Positions 43,501-52,945 of a stretch of DNA of 64,000 nt are shown here, one piece after another. This DNA is from Piscinibacter sp943370595 (GTDB taxonomy: Bacteria; Pseudomonadota; Gammaproteobacteria; Burkholderiales; Burkholderiaceae_C), in assembly GCA_943370595.1 (NCBI GenBank), contig CALRRO020000003.1:1-64000 (forward strand). The letters are read 5' to 3'. Positions within the stretch are counted from its first letter, which is position 1; every line of letters starts with the position of its first letter. Under the pieces are notes generated by a model that worked only from the letters and a program-made list of their open reading frames with translations, did not search any database and had not been told where the DNA came from. The position numbers and the translations under genes were made by a program.

Positions 43501-43567
43501 TGATCCGGTGGCTTTGGCAGGCCCGCGGGCCCTCTAATCGAGGTTCCGTCCTGCCCACTTGCCGACG

Positions 43568-44044
43568 ATGGCTGCCACACCGCCCCCCGCCGACACCGAC
43601 TCCGGTTCCGACAACCGCCGCAACCTGATCGGCGTCGCCATGCTGGGCGCGCTGGTCGCGCTGCCGCTGGGCATCTCGGTGGGCATCTCCTGGGTCGACC
43701 TGCCGTGGAACGAACCCACGCCCGCCAAGGCAGCGCCGGACTGGGTGAGCCTGCCGCAGGTGCGAGCGACCACGGTCGACGGCACCGTGGTGAAGGCGCG
43801 TGTCGCGCTCGACGTGCAGGGCAGCGACGCCAAGGCGCAGATCCAGCGCAACGTGCAGCAGGTCGGCCTGCTGCTCGAGGTCAGCATCGCGCAGCAGACG
43901 CGCGCACAGATCGGTTCACCGCAGGGCATTCCGCGCCTGGCCGACGACATGCGCGACCGCCTGAACGCCTACCTCGGCGACGATGGCGAGGAGGCTGCGG
44001 TCAAGTCGGTGGCGATCCAGGACCTGCTGGTCAAGCCCCAGTGA
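43568..44044 (+). CDS. Small single-pass membrane protein, FliL-like architecture
   Basis: A 158-residue protein of unknown function. A charged N-terminal stretch is followed by one TM helix (about residues 22-42, GVAMLGALVALPLGISVGIS) and a periplasmic domain of about 110 residues with alternating hydrophobic strands and a C-terminal helix (ADDMRDRLNAYL). This shape recalls FliL, but no flagellar genes are nearby and the similarity is only architectural. Its last 14 bases overlap the convergent FAD gene. A TTG start nine bases upstream is possible. Confidence 0.6.
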   Translation: MAATPPPADTDSGSDNRRNLIGVAMLGALVALPLGISVGISWVDLPWNEPTPAKAAPDWVSLPQVRATTVDGTVVKARVALDVQGSDAKAQIQRNVQQVGLLLEVSIAQQTRAQIGSPQGIPRLADDMRDRLNAYLGDDGEEAAVKSVAIQDLLVKPQ

Positions 44045-45734
44045 AGTTCGTCGTGCGGGTGGCGGTGCCGCCGCTGTCGGCCGGCGCGATGCCGAGCATG
44101 GAACGGCCCACCGCTTCGGCCACCTCGATGCCGTCGACCCCGGCGGACATGATCCCGCCCGCATAGCCCGCGCCTTCACCGGCCGGGTACAGGCCCTTGA
44201 CGTTCAGGCTTTGCCAGTCGCGGCCGCGCGTGATGCGCAGCGGCGACGAGGTGCGCGTCTCCACGCCGGTCAGCACCGCATCGGGCAGGGCGAAGCCCTT
44301 GATCTGCCGCTCGAACGCAGGCAGAGCCTCGCGGATCGCCTCGATCGCATAGGCCGGCAGGCTCTCGTTGCCGGCCTCACCCAGGTTCGTCGGCAGCACG
44401 CCAGGCTTGTAGGAGGGCTGCACCGTGTCGAACCCGCGTGAGGGCCGGTCGGCCAAGAAGTCGGCCAGGCGCTGGCCCGGCGCGTCGTAGTTCTCGCCGC
44501 CGAGCGCGAAGGCACGCGATTCGAGCGCGCGCTGGAAGGCGATGCCGTCGAGCGGGTTGACCGGGCCGTCGGTCAGGCCGTCCTGCCGGTAGTCGGCCGG
44601 TGCGATGCCCACGACGATCCCGGCATTCGCGTTGCGCTCGTTGCGCGAGTACTGGCTCATGCCGTTGGTGACCACGCGGCCCGGCTCCGAGGTGGCGGCC
44701 ACCACTGTGCCGCCCGGGCACATGCAGAAGCTGTAGACCGAGCGGCCGTTCTTCGCGTGGTGCACCAGCTTGTAGTCGGCCGCGCCGAGCAGCGGGTGGC
44801 CGGCGTTGGGGCCGAAGCGCGCACGGTCGATGATCGACTGCGGGTGCTCGATGCGAAAGCCGACCGAGAAGGGCTTGGGCTCCATGTAGACGCCGCGCGC
44901 GTGCAGCATCGCGAAGGTGTCGCGCGCGCTGTGGCCGAGCGCGAGGATCACGTGGGAGGCGTCGATCTGCATGCCGTCTTCCAGTGTCACGCCGCGCACC
45001 TGGCCGGCTTCGATGTGCAGGTCGGTGACATGGCTCTTGAAGCGGATCTCCCCGCCCAGCGCATCGATGTCGGCGCGCATCTTCTCGATCATCGAGACGA
45101 GCCGGAAGGTGCCGATGTGCGGCTTGCTGACGTACAGGATCTCTTCCGGTGCGCCGGCCTTGACAAACTCCGTGAGCACCTTGCGCGTCAGGTGGCGCGG
45201 GTCGCTGATCTGGCTCCACAGCTTGCCGTCGGAGAAGGTGCCCGCACCCCCCTCGCCGAACTGCACGTTCGACTCGGGGTTCAATTCGCGGCGGCGCCAC
45301 AGGCCCCAGGTGTCCTGCGTGCGCTCGCGCACGGCCTTGCCGCGCTCGAGAACGATCGGCCGCAGGCCCATCTGCGCGAGGATCAGCGCGGCGAACAGGC
45401 CGCACGGGCCGAAGCCGATGACCAGGGGCCGCAGCGGCTGCTTCGCCGCAAAGTCGGCCGGCGCGTGGCCGACGACGCGGTAGCGCGTGTCCGGCGCGAT
45501 GCGCACGTGCGGGTCGCCGGCGCGGCGGGCCAGCACGGCGGCCTCGTCGTCGACCTCGCAGTCCAGCGTGTAGACCAGCACGATGTCGCTCTTGCGGCGC
45601 GCGTCGTAGCCGCGGCGGAACAGGTCGATGCGCTTCAGCGCCGCATCGGCAATGCCCAGCCGCGCCAGCACCGCCTCGCGCAGGGCGGGCTCGGGGTGGT
45701 TCAGCGGCAGTCGCAGTTCGGTGATTCGCAGCAT
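44031..45734 (-). CDS. FAD-dependent dehydrogenase (COG2509 family)
   Basis: A 567-residue flavoprotein. An N-terminal domain of about 95 residues precedes the FAD-binding Rossmann motif VIGFGPCGLFAALILAQMG (near residue 103) and GEGGAGTFSDGKL. The block SFCMCPGGTVVAATSEPG and the late GEGAGYAGGIMSAGVDGIE complete the pattern of this uncharacterised dehydrogenase family. I chose ATG 45734 (MLRITELRLPL). Substrate and partner are unknown. Confidence 0.86.
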   Translation of the reverse strand: MLRITELRLPLNHPEPALREAVLARLGIADAALKRIDLFRRGYDARRKSDIVLVYTLDCEVDDEAAVLARRAGDPHVRIAPDTRYRVVGHAPADFAAKQPLRPLVIGFGPCGLFAALILAQMGLRPIVLERGKAVRERTQDTWGLWRRRELNPESNVQFGEGGAGTFSDGKLWSQISDPRHLTRKVLTEFVKAGAPEEILYVSKPHIGTFRLVSMIEKMRADIDALGGEIRFKSHVTDLHIEAGQVRGVTLEDGMQIDASHVILALGHSARDTFAMLHARGVYMEPKPFSVGFRIEHPQSIIDRARFGPNAGHPLLGAADYKLVHHAKNGRSVYSFCMCPGGTVVAATSEPGRVVTNGMSQYSRNERNANAGIVVGIAPADYRQDGLTDGPVNPLDGIAFQRALESRAFALGGENYDAPGQRLADFLADRPSRGFDTVQPSYKPGVLPTNLGEAGNESLPAYAIEAIREALPAFERQIKGFALPDAVLTGVETRTSSPLRITRGRDWQSLNVKGLYPAGEGAGYAGGIMSAGVDGIEVAEAVGRSMLGIAPADSGGTATRTTNFTGA

Positions 45735-45765
45735 GGCCGCGTATTGTCGGGCCGGCCATGACGAA

Positions 45766-45856
45766 GGCCGCCCGGAGGCGGCCTGGTTCGGCTTGTCCAC
45801 GTCCCGGCCTGCATGCCGGGACGCTTCGCCAAGCGAGGGTCCGTGCGCAGGCACGG
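45766..45856. terminator. Three consecutive hairpins downstream of the DUF4148 gene
   Basis: Stems are GGCCGCC-CGGA-GGCGGCC (45766-45783), GTCCCGGC / GCCGGGAC (45801-45822) and CCGTGC-GCAG-GCACGG (45841-45856). They fill the space between the DUF4148 stop and the FAD gene start. The last one in transcription order ends with TTCGT on the minus strand. Likely a composite terminator. Confidence 0.5.
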
Positions 45857-45870
45857 CCCCTCGTCCGGGC

Positions 45871-46188
45871 TCAGCCACCGACGTAGTTCTGGTTGAACGT
45901 CGTGTTGCGGCTGGCGGCGCGCGCTTCCTCGCGCACTTCGTCGCGGCTGCGGGTCGCGGTGCGCTCGATCGCGCCGTTGCGGGCGGCGAACGACTGGGCG
46001 CGCACGCCGCTGTAGCTCTCGTTCGAGTACACCAGCTCGCCAGCGGTGCGGGCGCGGACGTACTCGGCCTGGACTTCGGCGCGGGTCAGCTGGCCCTTGG
46101 GCGCGACCACCTGCTCGGCTTCGACGGCGAAGGCGGAGCTGCCGATCACGGCGAGGGCGGCGGCGGCGATGAGTTGCTTGCGGTTCAT
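45871..46188 (-). CDS. Exported DUF4148-like small protein
   Basis: A 105-residue protein. The signal peptide MNRKQLIAAAALAVIGSSAFA is followed by a short mature domain with the LTRAEVQAEYVRARTAGEL helix that marks DUF4148 proteins, common in Burkholderiales. The C-terminal part is charged and disordered-looking. AAAGGA precedes the start. The function is unknown. It is divergent from a LysR regulator gene. Confidence 0.78.
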   Translation of the reverse strand: MNRKQLIAAAALAVIGSSAFAVEAEQVVAPKGQLTRAEVQAEYVRARTAGELVYSNESYSGVRAQSFAARNGAIERTATRSRDEVREEARAASRNTTFNQNYVGG

Positions 46189-46240
46189 GGTGCTGTCCTT
46201 TCGGTTGAGCGTTGCGATGGGATGAACTGTAGGCATTGCC

Positions 46241-46270
46241 GTTCGTTCAATAAAGCGCGTACGATCGAAC
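46241..46270. promoter_or_regulatory. Imperfect inverted repeat in the DUF4148/LysR divergent region
   Basis: GTTCGTTC and GATCGAAC (7 of 8 complementary) are 14 bases apart, and two direct copies of GGCATTGC flank them at 46232-46239 and 46273-46280. This fits a LysR-type regulator site controlling both genes. Confidence 0.35.
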
Positions 46271-46298
46271 ACGGCATTGCTGAACCAGAAACAATCCC

Positions 46299-47267
46299 AT
46301 GGATCGACTCCATTCGATGCGGGTGTTCGCCCGTGTCATCGACGCCGGGAGCTTCGCCGGCGCGGCGCGAGAGCTGAACCTGTCACCGGCCGTCGTCACG
46401 CGGCTGGTGGCCGACCTCGAAGAGCACCTCGGCGCGCGGCTCATCAACCGCACCACGCGGCGACTTTCGCTGAGCGACATCGGCGAGGCCTACCTGGAGC
46501 GTGTGCGCGCCATCCTCACCGAGGTCGAGGAGGCCGAGGCGCTGGCCAGTGCGGCCGCCAGCGAGCCTCGCGGGCACCTGCGCGTGCTGTCGCCGCCGGC
46601 GCTGGCCGTGCACCAACTCGCCAAGCACCTGCCGGCCTTCCATGCGCAGTACCCGAAGGTGACGATCGAAGTGGTCGCGCCGGGCCCGGTCGAGACGGTC
46701 GACGAGGCCTTCGACGTGACCCTGCTGACCGTCGCGCGGCGGCCGCTCGACGGCGACTTCGTCGCGCGGCGCCTGGCGCGCAGCGAGGTGATCGCCTGCG
46801 CCTCGCCGGAGTACCTGGACCGCCGCGGCCGGCCGCAGCATCCGAGCGAACTCGGCAGTCACGATGCGATGCTGCCGACCTTCCTGCGCGAGGTGAACTT
46901 CGTGCGTGGTGCCTTCGGCGACGACGAGCCGGTCGGCGACTCGGTGACGCTCGCGCCGCCGCGCCCGGTACTCGGCACGACGCACATCGACATGCTCTAT
47001 GCCGCCGCGCTTCATGGCCTGGGCATTGCCGGGCTGCCGTCCTTCGTTGCCGAGGATGCGCTGCGCGAGGGCGCGCTGGAACGGGTGCTGCCCGAGTGGC
47101 GGCTGTTCGATGCGACGCTCTACGCCGCGATGCCGACGCGCAAGCACGTGCCGGCGCGCACGCGGGCCTTCGTCGAATTCCTCGTCAGCGTGTTCGGCGG
47201 CAACGACCACGACCCCTGGCTGATCGCCGCCGGCTGCGCGACGCGTGCCTCGACAAAGGCTCAGTAG
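46299..47267 (+). CDS. LysR-family transcriptional regulator
   Basis: A 322-residue regulator. The N-terminal winged HTH reads MRVFARVIDAGSFAGAARELN and VTRLVADLEEHLGARLINRTTR, and the rest (about residues 90-300) is the substrate-binding-like effector domain. It belongs to the DsdC/CrgA-like group common in Burkholderiales. It is divergent from the exported DUF4148 gene with 110 bases between the starts. Its last 7 bases overlap the convergent amgK gene. Confidence 0.92.
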   Translation: MDRLHSMRVFARVIDAGSFAGAARELNLSPAVVTRLVADLEEHLGARLINRTTRRLSLSDIGEAYLERVRAILTEVEEAEALASAAASEPRGHLRVLSPPALAVHQLAKHLPAFHAQYPKVTIEVVAPGPVETVDEAFDVTLLTVARRPLDGDFVARRLARSEVIACASPEYLDRRGRPQHPSELGSHDAMLPTFLREVNFVRGAFGDDEPVGDSVTLAPPRPVLGTTHIDMLYAAALHGLGIAGLPSFVAEDALREGALERVLPEWRLFDATLYAAMPTRKHVPARTRAFVEFLVSVFGGNDHDPWLIAAGCATRASTKAQ

Positions 47268-48361
47268 AAGGCGTCGACCCGCCCGGTGCCCATCAGCGGC
47301 TCGAGCAGGCGCGCCAGCGACCCCAGGCCGTTGTAGCGCACCGCCACCTTGTGCGCGTAAGCGAAGAAGCGGGGCAGGTCCTCGCTGTACTTCGGCTTGC
47401 CGTCGCGGTGCTTCAGGCGGCAGAAGATGCCCAGCACCTTCAGGTGGCGCTGCAGGCCCATCCACTCGAGCTGGCGCCAGAAGTCGCCGAAGTCGTCCGG
47501 CACCGGCAGCGCGGCCTTGCGCGCCGATTCCCAGTAGCGCACGGCCCAGTCGATCTCCTGCTCTTCCTCCCAGGAGATGAAGGCATCGCGCAGCAGCGAG
47601 GCGACGTCGTAGCTGATCGGCCCGCGCACCGCGTCCTGGAAGTCGAGGATGCCCGGGTTGGGCTCGGCCACCATCAGGTTGCGCGGCATGTAGTCGCGGT
47701 GCACAGCCACCGTCGGCTGGGCCAGGGCGCTCTTCACCAGCAGATCGCAGGTGGTCTGCCAGTGCTGCTGCTGCGCGGCGGTCCAGTCGACCCCGTGCTC
47801 GCGGGTCACGCACCAGTCGGGAAAGAGCGCCAGCTCGCGGCGCAGCAGCGCGTTGTCGTAGGCCGGCAGGCCGCTCGCATCGGCGCGCGACTGGAACTGC
47901 ACCAGCGCGGCGATGGCATCGCGCATCAGCGTGTCGCAGCGCCGGGTGTCGCGGCGTGCGACCGCCTCCTGCAGCTCGCCGAGGTACAGCCGCGATCCCA
48001 GGTCGCCGAGCAGCAGGAAGCCGCGTTCGAGGTCCTGCTCGAGCACGGGCGGTGCGTTCAGTCCCGCGGCGTGAATCAGGTCGGCCACGGCGACGAAGGG
48101 CCGCACGTCCTCCTGCGGCGGCGGCGCGTCCATCACGATGAAGCTCGCACCGCCTTCCCCGGCGATGCGGAAGTAGCGGCGGAAGCTCGCATCGCTGGAG
48201 GCGCTGTGCAGCGTCGAGGGCTGCAGCGCCCGGCGCGCGGCGACGTCGGCCAGCCAGTGTTCGAAGGCGGCCTGTCGGGCCGTGTCATGCCAGGTGATCG
48301 GCGCGGGGGAGGGTGTGGCGGTCAAGGCGGTGCAGGCCGTGAGGCCTCGTGGATAATTCAT
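47261..48361 (-). CDS. amgK: Aminoglycoside phosphotransferase-fold sugar kinase (AmgK-like)
   Basis: A 366-residue kinase. The catalytic loop is VHRDYMPRNLMV, with the metal-binding Asp in GILDFQDAVRGPISYDVASL; the N-terminal lobe has SDASFRRYFRI. In Pseudomonas this family phosphorylates N-acetylmuramate/GlcNAc for cell-wall recycling and lies beside lptD, the same neighbourhood as here. The partner murU is not seen next to it in the window. The start is ATG 48361, close to the divergent lptD start. Confidence 0.85.
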   Translation of the reverse strand: MNYPRGLTACTALTATPSPAPITWHDTARQAAFEHWLADVAARRALQPSTLHSASSDASFRRYFRIAGEGGASFIVMDAPPPQEDVRPFVAVADLIHAAGLNAPPVLEQDLERGFLLLGDLGSRLYLGELQEAVARRDTRRCDTLMRDAIAALVQFQSRADASGLPAYDNALLRRELALFPDWCVTREHGVDWTAAQQQHWQTTCDLLVKSALAQPTVAVHRDYMPRNLMVAEPNPGILDFQDAVRGPISYDVASLLRDAFISWEEEQEIDWAVRYWESARKAALPVPDDFGDFWRQLEWMGLQRHLKVLGIFCRLKHRDGKPKYSEDLPRFFAYAHKVAVRYNGLGSLARLLEPLMGTGRVDAFY

Positions 48362-48455
48362 TCTACAAACCACCTCGCCGTCCCGCGGCCGCGCTCGCTC
48401 TCGCTCACGGAGCGCGCCGACAAAACCGCACGGTGCCCCGCCCCCCTTGCTGCAC

Positions 48456-50840
48456 GTGCCTCGGCCCCATCGTTCGACCCTGCCTCGCGCCTGCCGGCTC
48501 GCGCCCCTGGTGCTGGCGCTGGGGGCGGCCGGCGTGGTGCGGGCGCAGCCCAGCGGCGACGAGGGCCTGCAGCTCAAGCCGGCGCCTGAGCTTCAGCCCC
48601 TGCCGCGGGGCGAGGGCGCCGGGCGTCTGCCGATCATCGTGCGTGCCAAGGAGCTGCGCGGCCGGCCCGACCTGGAAACGCTGGCCGAGGGCGACGCCGA
48701 GTTCCGCCGCGGGGGCCTGGTGATCCGCGCCGACCGGCTCAGCTACGACCACCCGGACGACCTGGCCCGCGCCCGCGGCAACGTGCGCATCAGCCGCGAC
48801 GGCAACGTCTACAGCGGCCCCGAACTGCAACTGCACGTTCAGCAGTTCGAGGGCTTCTTCCTCGAGCCGAGCTACCACTTCGGCCGCACCGGCGCCGGCG
48901 GCACCGCGAAGCGCATCGACTTCCTCGACGAGCAGCGCGCCGTGGCCACCGGGGCCACTTACACCAGCTGCATGAGCGACGGCAGCGGCGGGCCGGACTG
49001 GCTGCTGTCGACGGACCGCGTGAAGATGGACTTCGAGGCCAACGAGGGCATTGCCGAGAACGCGGTGCTGCGTTTCCTCGGTGTGCCCATCCTGGCCGCG
49101 CCGGTGCTGAGCTTCCCGCTCACCGATGCGCGCAAGTCGGGCTGGCTGCCGCCGTCGATCAACCTCGACAGCAAGAGCGGCCTGCAGTTCTCGATGCCCT
49201 GGTACTGGAACATCGCGCCGAACCGCGACGCGACCTTCACGCCGATGGTCTCCGCCAAGCGCGGCCTCGGTGCGGAGGCCGAGTTCCGCTACCTCGAGGC
49301 GCAGCACCAGGGCACGATGAACCTGCACCTGCTGCCCAACGACCGGCTCACCGGCCGCTCGCGCCAGGCGCTGAACCTGAGCCACGAGGGCACGCTGCCG
49401 CTGGGCGTGGGCTACACCTTCAACGGCCTGCGTGTTTCCGACGACGCCTACTGGAAGGACTTCCCGCGCGCCGTGCCCAGCATCACGCCGCGCCTGCTTC
49501 TGGCCGATGCCGCACTGCGCCGCGACTGGGGTGACTGGAGCAGCTATGCGCGCGTGCACCGCTGGCAGATCCTGCAGGACAGCGACAGCCGCATCGAGGC
49601 GCCGTACGACCGCGCGCCGCAGGTGGGCGTGCGCGGCCTGCAGCGCCTGGGCGGCGGCTTCGAGCTGTCGCTCGAGACCGAGCTGAACCGCTTCGCCGAG
49701 CCGGGCGACGGCCGCGCCGACCCGCAGGCGCTGGCACGGCCGGTCGGCGTGCGCTGGCACGCGCTCGGGTCCCTGGCCCGGCCGTTCGTGACGCCGGGCT
49801 GGGCGGTCACGCCGCGCCTGTCGCTCAATGCCGCGGCGTACTCGCTCGACGAGCCGCTGGGCGGCAAGCGCGGGCTGTCGCGCGCGATCCCGACGCTGAG
49901 CGTCGACAGCCACTGGCAGCTCGAGCGCGACACGAGCTGGTTCGGCCGCGAGGTGCGGCAGACGCTGGAGCCGCGCCTCATGTACGTCAACACGCCGTAC
50001 CGCCGGCAGGACGCACGGCTGGCCTTCGACTCCGCGGCGAGGGACTTCAACTTCGAGTCGCTGTACGCGGAGAACGCGTTCTCCGGCGTCGACCGCGTCT
50101 CCGATGCCCACCAGATCACCGGCGGCGTGACCACGCGCTTCCTCGACCCCGACACCGGCGCCGAGGCGCTGCGCCTGGGCGTCGTGCAGCGCTACCTGTT
50201 CCGCGACCAGCGCGTCACCTCCGAGTGCACCGAGTCGGCCGACCCGCTGGCGGCACCCGAGTGCACGCCGCTGACGCAGCGCTTCTCCGACCTGCTGCTG
50301 CTGGGCTCGACCAACATCTCACGGCGCTGGACGCTGGACGGCTCGATCCAGTACAGCCCCGATTCCAAGCGCACCGTGCGCTCGATCCTCGGCGCACGCT
50401 ACTCGCCGGGGCCGTACCGTACCGTCGGCATGACCTACCGGCTGGCGCGCGGCTTGAGCGAGCAGGTCGAGCTCGGCTGGCAGTGGCCGATCTACGGCCG
50501 CACGCCGCTGGAGGCCGCCAGCGCCGATGCCGGCGGCTCGCAGTGCAAGGGCAGCTGGTACGGCGTCGGCCGCATCAACTACAGCGTGCGCGACAGTCGT
50601 GTCACCGACTCCGTGTTCGGCCTCGAGTACGACGCCGGCTGCTGGATCGGCCGCGTGGTCGCGGAGCGCCTGTCCACCGGGCGCAGCGAGGCGACCACCC
50701 GCCTGCTGCTGCAGCTCGAACTCGTCGGCCTGTCGCGCATCGGGTCCAACCCGCTGCAGGTCTTGAAGGACAATATCCCCGGCTACCGGATGCTGCGCGA
50801 AGAGCGCAGCACGCCTGCCGTACCGAGATCCTATGACTGA
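48456..50840 (+). CDS. lptD: LPS-assembly outer-membrane protein LptD
   Basis: About 794 residues. A signal peptide (RLAPLVLALGAAGVVRAQ) is followed by an OstA/LptA-like jellyroll (about 55-170, RADRLSYDHPDDLARARGNV) and a large beta-barrel domain with alternating aromatic strands to the C-terminus. Cysteines occur in YTSCMS, SECTES, PECTP, SQCKG and DAGCW; some may form the disulfides LptD needs. The start is uncertain: GTG 48456 is chosen, TTG 48447 is an alternative, and neither has a clear ribosome site. It overlaps surA by 8 bases. Confidence 0.92.
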   Translation: MPRPHRSTLPRACRLAPLVLALGAAGVVRAQPSGDEGLQLKPAPELQPLPRGEGAGRLPIIVRAKELRGRPDLETLAEGDAEFRRGGLVIRADRLSYDHPDDLARARGNVRISRDGNVYSGPELQLHVQQFEGFFLEPSYHFGRTGAGGTAKRIDFLDEQRAVATGATYTSCMSDGSGGPDWLLSTDRVKMDFEANEGIAENAVLRFLGVPILAAPVLSFPLTDARKSGWLPPSINLDSKSGLQFSMPWYWNIAPNRDATFTPMVSAKRGLGAEAEFRYLEAQHQGTMNLHLLPNDRLTGRSRQALNLSHEGTLPLGVGYTFNGLRVSDDAYWKDFPRAVPSITPRLLLADAALRRDWGDWSSYARVHRWQILQDSDSRIEAPYDRAPQVGVRGLQRLGGGFELSLETELNRFAEPGDGRADPQALARPVGVRWHALGSLARPFVTPGWAVTPRLSLNAAAYSLDEPLGGKRGLSRAIPTLSVDSHWQLERDTSWFGREVRQTLEPRLMYVNTPYRRQDARLAFDSAARDFNFESLYAENAFSGVDRVSDAHQITGGVTTRFLDPDTGAEALRLGVVQRYLFRDQRVTSECTESADPLAAPECTPLTQRFSDLLLLGSTNISRRWTLDGSIQYSPDSKRTVRSILGARYSPGPYRTVGMTYRLARGLSEQVELGWQWPIYGRTPLEAASADAGGSQCKGSWYGVGRINYSVRDSRVTDSVFGLEYDAGCWIGRVVAERLSTGRSEATTRLLLQLELVGLSRIGSNPLQVLKDNIPGYRMLREERSTPAVPRSYD

Positions 50841-52149
50841 TGCCCTGTCCAGCCTGCGCCTCGTGCTGCTGGCGCTCCTGCTCACCGCCGTGGCGGCCGC
50901 CGCCCATGCCCAGTCGAGTGCGCCGCGCACCGGGGACTACATCCTCGCGATCGTCAACCAGGAGCTGGTCACTGCCGCGGAGCTGAACGCACGCATCGCG
51001 CGGGTGAAGGAAGACGCCGCGCGCCAGCGCGCCACGCTGCCGCCGGACGACCAGCTGCGCCGCGAGGTGCTCGACGCGCTGATCGAGGAGCGCGTGCAGC
51101 TCACCCATGCGCGCGACAGCGGCCAGCGCATCGACGAGGCCGAGCTCGACCGCGCCGTCAACAACGTGGCGGTGCAGAACCAGGTCACGATGGCACAGCT
51201 GCGCGAGCGGCTGCGCCGCGACGGCATCGACTACGCGCGCTTCCGCACCAACGTGCGCGACCAGCTGCTCACCGAACGCGTGCGCGAGCGCGAGGTGCAG
51301 TCGCGCATCCGCGTGACCGATGGCGAGATCGATGCCTTCCTCGACCAGCGCCGCGCCGCCGCCAGCGCGGTGGCCGAGTACAACATTGCGCAGATCCTGG
51401 TCACCGTGCCCGACGGCGCCAGCATTGCCGACACCGCCCGGCGCCGTGAGCGTGCCGAGGCGGCGCAGAAGCGGATCAAGGACGGTGAACCATTCGAGGC
51501 GGTGGCGCGGGAGATGTCGGAAGACTCCAATCGCGCCGCCGGCGGCGTGATCGGCATGCGCCCGGCCGAGCGCCTGCCCGACGTCTTCGTCGAGACGGTG
51601 CGCCCGCTGAAGGCCGGCGAGGTGGCGCCCGCGCTGCTGCGCACCGGCGCCGGTTTCCATCTGCTCAAGCTGGTCGACAAGCGCGAGGGCGAGGCCTTCC
51701 GCATCCAGCAGACGCGTGCGCGTCACATCCTGCTGCGGCCTTCGGCGCAGCTGTCCGCCGAGGCGGCCCAGCGACGTATCGCCGGCTTCAAGCAGCAGAT
51801 TGAGTCCGGCCGGGCCAGCTTCGAGGCGCTGGCGCGCGACAACTCCGAGGACGGCAGCGCGGCCCAGGGGGGCGATCTCGGCTGGACCGCGCCGGGCATG
51901 TTCGTGCCCGAGTTCGAGGAGGCGATGAACAAGCTGCCGATCAACGGCCTGTCCGATCCGGTGGTGTCGCGCTTCGGCGTCCACCTGATCCAGGTGACCG
52001 AACGACGCTCGGTGACGCTCGACATCAAGCAGCAGCGCGAACAGGCGCGCAACGTGCTGCGCGAGCAGAAGTTCGACGAGGCCTACGCCGAGTGGCTGCG
52101 CGAGTTGCGCGCGCGGGCCTACATCGAGATGCGCGAGGCGCCGCTGTAA
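50833..52149 (+). CDS. surA: Periplasmic chaperone / peptidyl-prolyl isomerase SurA
   Basis: A 438-residue exported chaperone. A signal peptide (about 1-26, ending AAHAQ) precedes the N-terminal SurA domain (YILAIVNQELVTAAELNARI), two parvulin domains (about 175-285 and 290-395; second copy ARHILLRPS with GGDLGWTAPGMFVPEFEEA), and a short C-terminal helix. It escorts outer-membrane proteins, including LptD, across the periplasm. It is translationally linked to lptD by an 8-base overlap. Confidence 0.95.
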   Translation: MTDALSSLRLVLLALLLTAVAAAAHAQSSAPRTGDYILAIVNQELVTAAELNARIARVKEDAARQRATLPPDDQLRREVLDALIEERVQLTHARDSGQRIDEAELDRAVNNVAVQNQVTMAQLRERLRRDGIDYARFRTNVRDQLLTERVREREVQSRIRVTDGEIDAFLDQRRAAASAVAEYNIAQILVTVPDGASIADTARRRERAEAAQKRIKDGEPFEAVAREMSEDSNRAAGGVIGMRPAERLPDVFVETVRPLKAGEVAPALLRTGAGFHLLKLVDKREGEAFRIQQTRARHILLRPSAQLSAEAAQRRIAGFKQQIESGRASFEALARDNSEDGSAAQGGDLGWTAPGMFVPEFEEAMNKLPINGLSDPVVSRFGVHLIQVTERRSVTLDIKQQREQARNVLREQKFDEAYAEWLRELRARAYIEMREAPL

Positions 52150-52163
52150 CGCGGCCGCCGCCG

Positions 52164-52943
52164 ATGGGTCACATCGCCCGCAAGCGCTTCGGGCAGCACT
52201 TCCTCTCCGACGCCGCGGTCATCGACGCGATCGTCGCGGCGATCGACCCGCGGCCGGGCGAGGTGCTGGTCGAGATCGGCCCCGGGCTGGGCGCGATGAC
52301 GGTTCCGCTGCTCGAGCGCTGCGAGCGCCTGACGGTGATCGAGCTCGACCGCGATCTGGCGGCGCGGTTGCGCCGCAACGAGCGGCTCGACGTGGTCGAG
52401 GCCGACGTGCTGACGGTGGACTTCGCCGCGCTCGCCGATCGCCTCGGCCAGCCGCTGCGCGTGGTCGGCAACCTGCCGTACAACATCTCGACGCCGATCC
52501 TGTTCCACCTGCTCGGTGCGGCCGACCGGATCGTCGACCAGACCTTCATGCTGCAGAAGGAGGTGGTCGAGCGCATGGCCGCGAGCCCGGGCAGCAAGGA
52601 CTACGGCCGACTCAGCGTGATGCTGCAGTGGCGCTACGACATCGAGTCGCTGCTGGATGTGCCGCCCGAGGCCTTCGAGCCGCCGCCGCGCGTCGATTCG
52701 GCGGTGGTGCGCATGCAGCCGCTGTCAGGCACGGCGCAGGTGGATGCCGCGCTGCTCGGTGAACTGGTGACGGTGGCCTTCTCGCAGCGTCGCAAGCTGC
52801 TGCGCCACACGCTCGGCCGCTGGCTGGAGGCTCGCGCCTGCGATGCGCCGTTCGACCTGCAGCGGCGCGCGGAAGAGGTGCCGGTGGCAGAGTATCTGGC
52901 GCTGGTCCGCGCCGCCGCGGGGGCCGTGCCGGGACAACAATGA
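52164..52943 (+). CDS. rsmA: 16S rRNA dimethyladenosine transferase RsmA (KsgA)
   Basis: A 259-residue SAM-dependent enzyme that dimethylates two adjacent adenines near the 3' end of 16S rRNA. It shows KRFGQHFLSD at the N-terminus, the SAM motif VEIGPGLGAMT, the catalytic NLPYNISTP, and LQKEVVERM. The start MGHIARKRFGQ (ATG 52164) fits the family. It lies 14 bases after surA in the conserved lptD-surA-rsmA order. Confidence 0.96.
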   Translation: MGHIARKRFGQHFLSDAAVIDAIVAAIDPRPGEVLVEIGPGLGAMTVPLLERCERLTVIELDRDLAARLRRNERLDVVEADVLTVDFAALADRLGQPLRVVGNLPYNISTPILFHLLGAADRIVDQTFMLQKEVVERMAASPGSKDYGRLSVMLQWRYDIESLLDVPPEAFEPPPRVDSAVVRMQPLSGTAQVDAALLGELVTVAFSQRRKLLRHTLGRWLEARACDAPFDLQRRAEEVPVAEYLALVRAAAGAVPGQQ

Positions 52944-52945
52944 CA

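Noticed and set aside
43568..44044. Calling the small membrane protein FliL
   Set aside because: Only the general architecture matches. There are no flagellar neighbours and no clear FliL motif, so it is listed as uncharacterised.
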